Below, in pieces: positions 7,378 through 11,324 of a DNA stretch of 11,324 nt. Position 1 is the stretch's first letter; each line of letters opens with the position of its first letter. The notes under the pieces were generated by a model. That model was not told the DNA's origin. It was given only the letters and a program-made list of their open reading frames with translations, and did no database searches. The stretch lies in the NCBI GenBank assembly GCA_964651515.1, contig CAZYYB010000101.1, positions 1 through 11,324 on the forward strand. The letters are read 5' to 3'. A program made the translations under genes and the position numbers. The DNA is from BOG-1184 sp964651515 (GTDB lineage Bacteria > Fibrobacterota > Chitinivibrionia > Chitinivibrionales > Chitinispirillaceae).

Positions 7378-7637
7378 TGTGCCGGTGGAGCTCCTTGAGG
7401 GTTTATTAAAAGATACTTCATCATGCTGCATGCTTCCCGGTTCCCTCCGGCGGCAAATCGTAATTTCGGCAGGCCGCTTCGCGTAATTTTCAGGAAAAGG
7501 GAGAGGGTTCTTGAAGGTGCGGAGGGGGCGGTTATTGACCTATTTTCAATGAGAAACGCGCAGCAGAATGAATCGGCAGGGCGAACCAGCCGATGAAAGA
7601 AAGGCCGGCATCGCCCGGCGTTCCCCTAAAGGATACG
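7378..7637. promoter_or_regulatory. Divergent intergenic region between bioB and the methyltransferase
   Basis: This 260-base gap must hold the promoters of bioB (leftward) and the methyltransferase (rightward). No confident -10/-35 pair was found. It contains two copies of CGTAATTT on the plus strand (7459-7466 and 7482-7489, 23 bases apart, about two helical turns). The first sits within AAATCGTAAT (7455-7464). It also holds a short dyad, ATTGA (7534-7538) and TCAAT (7546-7550), with a 7-base spacer. TTGACC at 7535 has no matching -10 element. No BirA operator of the TTGTTAACC type is visible. AAAGGA at 7629-7634 is the ribosome binding site of the methyltransferase. The regulatory roles are inference. 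Confidence 0.4.
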
Positions 7638-8729
7638 ATGCAGACGCTCCATAAGCTGACTCTCGCCGATTCGCGCGCCATGGGCGAAATTAACGACCAA
7701 TCCGTCGATCTGGTCGTCACGTCGCCGCCCTACCCCATGATTCAGATGTGGGACGGGCTCTTTTCTACCCTGTCCCCGCGGGTGAATACATGCATGGCCT
7801 CCGGCGACGGGAACGGTGCGTTTGAGGCGATGCACAGCGAACTGGACAGGGTGTGGCGGGAGCTTTACCGGGTTCTCAAACCCGGTTCCTTCGCCTGTGT
7901 CAATATCGGGGATGCGACCCGGACGATCGGCGGCCGCTTCCGGCTGTATCCGAACCACTCCCGTATTATCGCCTCCTTCTGCGCCGTCGGCTTCGATTGC
8001 CTGCCGGTCATTCTGTGGCGGAAACAGACCAATGCGCCGAATAAGTTCATGGGTGCCGGCATGCTTCCCGCCGGCGCCTATGTGACCCTCGAACATGAAT
8101 ATATCCTTATCTTCCGAAAAGGAACGAAAAAGGAATATCCGGGCAAGTCCGAAAAGGAACGACGGGCGCGGAGCGCCTTTTACTGGGAAGAGCGGAACCG
8201 GTGGTTTTCCGATGTGTGGGATTTCAATGGCACGAAACAACCGCTGAACCATTCCGGGCTGCGCCTCCGCAGCGGCGCGTTTCCGCTTGAACTGGCCTAT
8301 CGGCTTATCACAATGTATTCGCTGTACGAAGAGGTTGTCCTGGACCCGTTCATGGGGACCGGAACGACGGCATGCGCCGCACTGGCAAGCGGGCGCAGCA
8401 GCATCGGCATTGAGATCGACGGTACCCTTGCGCGGCTCGCCATGAATCAGGCGACGGCGTTCCTTCCCGCGGCAAATGAAATAATCGCATCCCGGATTTC
8501 CGCACATTTGGCATTTGTCGATACCTATGCTGAAAACAGGGGAGCGATGAAGCACCGTAACCGGCCGCACGGCTATCCGGTGGTAACGGGACAGGAGAGG
8601 GAAATCCTGCATTATAAAGTTACGGGTATAGAAGCGACGAATGACCGGGAAATTGTTGCTCGGTATGAACCGGTGGGAACGATGGACAATCCGGAGTGCC
8701 CGCTCCCGGATTCCGAACCCCTGCCGTGA
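7638..8729 (+). CDS. Solitary DNA methyltransferase, TSPPY class (probably N4-cytosine)
   Basis: 363 residues. Order of motifs is that of beta-class amino-methyltransferases: catalytic motif IV TSPPYPM (28-34) near the N-terminus and the SAM-binding motif I DPFMGTGTT (236-244) near the C-terminus. TSPPY, rather than DPPY, favours N4-methylcytosine. The stretch LYPNHSRI, then QTNAPNKFMGAGMLPAG, then TLEHEYILIFRKG (103-162) recalls, from memory, the M.MthZI/M.MjaI group that modifies CTAG; target specificity is therefore a hypothesis. ATG 7638 is preferred over in-frame ATG 7593 because AAAGGA precedes it at good spacing and homologues begin near here. No restriction enzyme, specificity subunit or mismatch repair gene is adjacent, so it looks like an orphan. 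It lies opposite to and between bioH and bioB, dividing the biotin genes, which suggests later insertion. Confidence 0.88.
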   Translation: MQTLHKLTLADSRAMGEINDQSVDLVVTSPPYPMIQMWDGLFSTLSPRVNTCMASGDGNGAFEAMHSELDRVWRELYRVLKPGSFACVNIGDATRTIGGRFRLYPNHSRIIASFCAVGFDCLPVILWRKQTNAPNKFMGAGMLPAGAYVTLEHEYILIFRKGTKKEYPGKSEKERRARSAFYWEERNRWFSDVWDFNGTKQPLNHSGLRLRSGAFPLELAYRLITMYSLYEEVVLDPFMGTGTTACAALASGRSSIGIEIDGTLARLAMNQATAFLPAANEIIASRISAHLAFVDTYAENRGAMKHRNRPHGYPVVTGQEREILHYKVTGIEATNDREIVARYEPVGTMDNPECPLPDSEPLP

Positions 8730-8753
8730 TCGTGCGGCCGGAGCTTCGGTGCG

Positions 8754-9512
8754 TCAATAAAAAAATCCCTCCCGTCCCACAAAAAAACCATGCCCCCCAT
8801 CGTATTCCAGGAATCTCCCCCCAGCCGCATCCGCAAACATCTTCCCCGCCTGGAAAGGCACGATCGCATCCTCCCGGCCGTGCATAAACAGCGAAGGGCA
8901 GGGGAGCGGGGCTACCGGGATCAGGCTCGCCTGTTCGAGGAAGTGCAGCCCGTCGATAAGCGGTCGCTTTATCGCCTCGGTATTCCCGCTATTTTCAATG
9001 GTTTTTCCGTTCCCCTCTCCTCGTGGGAGAGGGGAACGGGGAGAGGTCGAGAGGGGATTAGGGGGTGAGGCGGCGGGTAACGTTGCGGGAAGGGGCAGGG
9101 CGATTCCGCATCGCTCGCAGAATGCGTGCAGTATGCCGTGCGGATCGGTTTCAAGTTTTTCCCGCATTGCCTTGAGAGCAGCCGGTTTCCAGCCATAGGG
9201 GAAGCCCGGTCTGCGGCAGAACGACGGGGTGGCGCCGAGAAACATCGCCACTTTCGGTTTGAGCCGTTGCGCAGCGGCATATGCCATGATCGACCCGGTG
9301 GACCAGCCCGCGATCCCGGGGAGCCGGTCGTTTGAAAGGACCTTTACATGGTCGGCAACCACCGTCTCCCAGTCCGGCCGGAGCCGGCCGTTACGGACGA
9401 GCGAGGGCGCGATTTCGTTGACGTCGATAAGGAGGGGCGGGTCGCGGAAAAGGGGAGTGAGGACCGCGGGCGAAACCGCCCAGCCGCCGAAGGCTATCCA
9501 GCGATCACCCAC
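8754..9512 (-). CDS. bioH: BioH-like pimeloyl-ACP methyl ester esterase with a repeat-derived insert
   Basis: 252 residues, alpha/beta hydrolase. BioH cleaves the methyl ester of pimeloyl-ACP to end pimelate synthesis. Features: oxyanion-side FGGWAVSP (8-15), nucleophile Ser71 in GWSTG, acid Asp215 in HGREDAIVP, base His241 in GGHGFF, and the BioH-like ATPSFCRRPGFPYGW cap entry (95-109). Position just after bioF supports BioH over an unrelated esterase, though BioG or BioV-like roles are not excluded. Start GTG 9512 lies within the last codons of bioF (8-base overlap). Residues about 141-178 form a Pro/Ser/Gly-rich insert encoded in part by a palindromic repeat (see 9007-9039). The C-terminus ends only 11 residues after the catalytic His, beside a run of seven A on the plus strand, so it is a little shorter than E. 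coli BioH. Convergent with the methyltransferase, 24-base gap. Confidence 0.8.
   Translation of the reverse strand: MGDRWIAFGGWAVSPAVLTPLFRDPPLLIDVNEIAPSLVRNGRLRPDWETVVADHVKVLSNDRLPGIAGWSTGSIMAYAAAQRLKPKVAMFLGATPSFCRRPGFPYGWKPAALKAMREKLETDPHGILHAFCERCGIALPLPATLPAASPPNPLSTSPRSPLPRGEGNGKTIENSGNTEAIKRPLIDGLHFLEQASLIPVAPLPCPSLFMHGREDAIVPFQAGKMFADAAGGRFLEYDGGHGFFVGREGFFY
9007..9039. repeat. Palindromic repeat element inside the bioH reading frame
   Basis: Two perfect 14-base arms (9007-9020 and 9026-9039, CCGTTCCCCTCTCC and its complement) flank a 5-base loop. G-rich sequence continues to about 9070 (GAGAGG, GAGGGG, GGGGGTGAGG). The composition and order resemble the small CCCTCTCCC/GGGAGAGGG...GGGGTGAGG mobile repeats scattered in many GC-rich bacterial genomes, which give translated PLPRGEG-like strings. 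Read on the minus strand it is in frame with bioH and yields SPLPRGEGNG. No second clear copy is in the window, so its repeat status rests on resemblance and palindromic form. Confidence 0.7.
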
Positions 9513-10653
9513 GGCCCGATTTCCAGTCCGCGAGGGCCGCGATGACCGCTGCTTCCTGCGCTTCGGTGAAACCGGTGTGGAGCGAGAAACGGATGCGGGC
9601 CGTACCGGTCGGCACGGTGGGGGGACGCACGGCCGGGGCGTCGATGCCCCTCTTTGCAAGAAAGGCCGAGAGCGCCAGCGCTTCGCCGTCGTTGCCGACG
9701 ATGCCGGGGACGATCTGGGTGGTCGAATTGAGCGTGTCGAAGCCGAGCGTATGGAGCCTGTCGCGGAACGAATCGGCCCTGGCAAGCAGCGTCCTCCCGC
9801 CCTGCGGGTGGGCGCGCAGGGAGCGTACCGCCGCGAGGTCGAAGGCGATCACCTGGTGCGGCAGGCCGGTGGAGTAGATCAGGCTGCGGCTGTGGTTGAC
9901 CAGAAAGTCGCGCAGGAGCGCGCTTCCCGCGAAGAAACCGCCCATGCCCGCGACCGCCTTGGAGAGCGTCCCCATCCTGATGTCGATGTCCGCCGCGACA
10001 CCCTCCGCTTCGGCGAGCCCGCTCCCGTTTGTCCCGAGAATCCCGGTCGCATGCGCCTCGTCGACCATGACGCAGGCACGGTACCGCTTCGCAAGATCGA
10101 CGATGTCGGCGAGCGGGGCGCGGTCGCCGTCCATACTGAAGACCGTATCGGTCACGATGAGTTTTTCCGGCGCCGCCGATTTCGCGAGGCGCGTCGCCAG
10201 GTCGGCCATGTCGGTATGGCGATAGCGGTACAGCTTCGCCCCCGAGAGCCGGGCCCCGTCGATGATCGAGGCATGGTTGAGCCGGTCGCAGAAAACCTCG
10301 GTCGAGCGCGTTGCCAGGGCTTGCACCATGCCGACGTTGGCCGCATAGCCCGAAGTAAAGAGCAGGGCGGATTCGGTGCCTTTCCACTGAGCAATTTCGG
10401 CTTCGAGCGCACCGGCGAGCGGGGAGCTCTCGCGGATAAGCCGTGAGGCGAGGTTGCCGTGCGCTACCCCGGCCGCAAGGCGCTTCGCTTCCCGTGCAAC
10501 GGCCGCACTCCGGTGGAGGCCGCGGTAGCTGTTCGTCGCCAGGTCGATACGCTCGTGCGCATCGCGCACCGGAGCGGGAACCTCGCGCAGGAGCCGCGCG
10601 CCGCGCCGGCGCGCGAGGTCGCAGGAGATCCTGTCAATGAGCGGAAGCGGCAT
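9505..10653 (-). CDS. bioF: 8-amino-7-oxononanoate synthase
   Basis: 382 residues, the usual BioF length. A PLP enzyme that condenses pimeloyl-ACP (or pimeloyl-CoA) with L-alanine to give KAPA, releasing CO2. Family features: NSYRGL (41-46) in place of the common NDYLGL, SRLIRESSPLAGALE (70-84), SGYAAN (101-106), NHASIIDGARLSGA (126-139), DEAHATGILG (198-207) and the PLP lysine Lys232 in GTLSKAVAGMGGFFAG. ATG 10653 lies inside the end of bioA (20-base overlap) and its stop lies inside bioH (8-base overlap), so bioA-bioF-bioH appear to be one tightly packed operon. Its ribosome binding site is weak (GAAAGAAG), consistent with translational coupling. No missing key residues were noticed. Confidence 0.95.
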   Translation of the reverse strand: MPLPLIDRISCDLARRRGARLLREVPAPVRDAHERIDLATNSYRGLHRSAAVAREAKRLAAGVAHGNLASRLIRESSPLAGALEAEIAQWKGTESALLFTSGYAANVGMVQALATRSTEVFCDRLNHASIIDGARLSGAKLYRYRHTDMADLATRLAKSAAPEKLIVTDTVFSMDGDRAPLADIVDLAKRYRACVMVDEAHATGILGTNGSGLAEAEGVAADIDIRMGTLSKAVAGMGGFFAGSALLRDFLVNHSRSLIYSTGLPHQVIAFDLAAVRSLRAHPQGGRTLLARADSFRDRLHTLGFDTLNSTTQIVPGIVGNDGEALALSAFLAKRGIDAPAVRPPTVPTGTARIRFSLHTGFTEAQEAAVIAALADWKSGRG

Positions 10654-11324
10654 GGAGCACTTCTTTCAGTGAATGGTGCAGCATGGCGAACATCTCCTCG
10701 ATTTGCGTTTCGGTGATGATGAATGCCGGAAAGAAGTAAACGATATCGCCGAGCGGGCGGATGAGGAGCCCGTTGCGCAGCGCCGCCTGCGCGAGGGCGA
10801 GCCCGAAACGGGCGGATGCCGGGAAAGGCTCCCTGGTCGCGCGGTTCTTTACGAATTCAATGGCGCCGATGAGCCCGATGGAGCGGATATCGCCCACGAC
10901 CTCGTGGTCGCGGAATTGTTCGAGCCCCGCGCGGAAGCGGGCGGTTATTTTATCGAGCGACGCCGGGATGCGGTGCTCGGCGATGAGCTCCATGGTGACG
11001 CAGGCCGCGGCGGCCGCGATCGGGTTTCCGGTAAAGGAGTGGCCGTGGTAAAGGATGCGCTCCGAGCCCGCCTCGCCCTTGAACTCCTCGAAGACCCGTT
11101 CGTTGACGGCAGTGATACCCATGGGCGCGAAGCCGCCGGTCAACCCCTTGGCGCAGCACATGATGTCCGGGACCTTCCCGGCGTGCTCGCACGCAAAGAG
11201 CAACCCGGTGCGGCCGAACCCGGTGGCGACCTCGTCGGCGATGGTGAGGACCGCGTGCTTTTCGCAGAGCGCGAATATCCGCATCAGCACCTTGGCCGGG
11301 TAGACCCGCATGCCGGCCGCGCCC
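10634..11324 (-). CDS. bioA: Adenosylmethionine-8-amino-7-oxononanoate aminotransferase (partial, start off the right edge)
   Basis: The C-terminal 229 residues are visible; the beginning lies beyond 11324. BioA is a class III PLP aminotransferase that converts KAPA to 7,8-diaminopelargonate, normally with SAM as amino donor. Visible family features, numbered from the edge: GAAGMRVYP (1-9), IADEVATGFGRTG (28-40) with PLP-contacting Asp30, LFACEHAGKVPDIMC (42-56), PLP lysine Lys59 in AKGLTGG, HGHSFTGNP (93-101), and LLIRPLGDIVYFFPAF (186-201), whose Arg189 matches the substrate-carboxylate arginine of E. coli BioA. Whether SAM or lysine is the donor cannot be judged from this part. It precedes and overlaps bioF. 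Any bioD or bioC partner would be further right. Confidence 0.94.
   Translation of the reverse strand, partial: GAAGMRVYPAKVLMRIFALCEKHAVLTIADEVATGFGRTGLLFACEHAGKVPDIMCCAKGLTGGFAPMGITAVNERVFEEFKGEAGSERILYHGHSFTGNPIAAAAACVTMELIAEHRIPASLDKITARFRAGLEQFRDHEVVGDIRSIGLIGAIEFVKNRATREPFPASARFGLALAQAALRNGLLIRPLGDIVYFFPAFIITETQIEEMFAMLHHSLKEVLHAASAH

Noticed and set aside
7499..7530. G-rich GGGAGAGGG stretch resembling the right arm of the bioH palindrome
   Set aside because: There is no matching left arm and the similarity is only about nine bases, so it is not called a second copy.
7535..7563. TTGACC as a -35 box of a methyltransferase promoter
   Set aside because: No acceptable -10 hexamer lies at 16-18 bases from it.
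7626..8612. Minus-strand 328-residue open frame
   Set aside because: It is a shadow of the methyltransferase, whose motifs I and IV are intact on the other strand.
9229..10446. Plus-strand 405-residue and minus-strand 297-residue (9494-10387) open frames
   Set aside because: Both overlap bioF in other frames; high GC keeps them open, and they are Arg/Pro/Gly/His-rich without domains.

Overview
The window reads as chromosomal DNA from a GC-rich, probably anaerobic, Gram-negative-type bacterium. Two features suggest a lineage in or near the Fibrobacterota/Chitinivibrionia group. One is a secreted DUF2341/LamG/Fn3 protein ending in a C-terminal sorting-like domain of the style common there. The other is an atypical biotin synthase resembling forms reported from obligate anaerobes. 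This placement is inference; no rRNA or other phylogenetic marker is present. There are no tRNA or rRNA genes, CRISPR arrays or insertion sequences.

Layout. Bases 16-53 are an intrinsic terminator for a gene lying off the left edge. After a short AT-rich leader with a plausible promoter, 257-2278 (+) encodes a large exported modular protein closed by a second intrinsic terminator (2309-2343). Then come a XerC/XerD tyrosine recombinase and a zinc-ribbon NUDIX hydrolase, overlapping by 4 bases (2379-3796, +). Everything from 3845 to the right edge is on the minus strand except one DNA methyltransferase. In transcription order the minus-strand genes are: bioA (cut by the right edge), bioF and bioH with overlapping ends; then the methyltransferase on the opposite strand (7638-8729, +); then bioB followed closely by a zinc/manganese-type ABC importer (binding lipoprotein, ATPase, permease).

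How the genes work together. BioH would release pimeloyl-ACP from its methyl ester. BioF converts the pimeloyl thioester to 8-amino-7-oxononanoate (KAPA), BioA aminates KAPA to DAPA, and BioB inserts sulfur into dethiobiotin. BioD and BioC are not in the window and may lie beyond the right edge. The importer is packed against bioB with only 44 bases between bioB and the lipoprotein start, so bioB and metal uptake are probably co-transcribed.

Most notable observations. (1) BioB keeps the radical-SAM CxxxCxxC motif, but two of the four classical [2Fe-2S] ligands appear substituted (Cys128 to His, Arg260 to Lys, E. coli numbering), with extra cysteines nearby; this points to the non-classical auxiliary-cluster type. 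(2) A 14-bp-arm palindromic repeat sits in frame inside bioH and is translated as a Pro/Gly-rich insert between the two halves of the catalytic triad. (3) A solitary TSPPY-type (probably N4-cytosine) methyltransferase splits the biotin cluster, and the tetranucleotide CTAG does not occur anywhere in the 11.3 kb by my reading.
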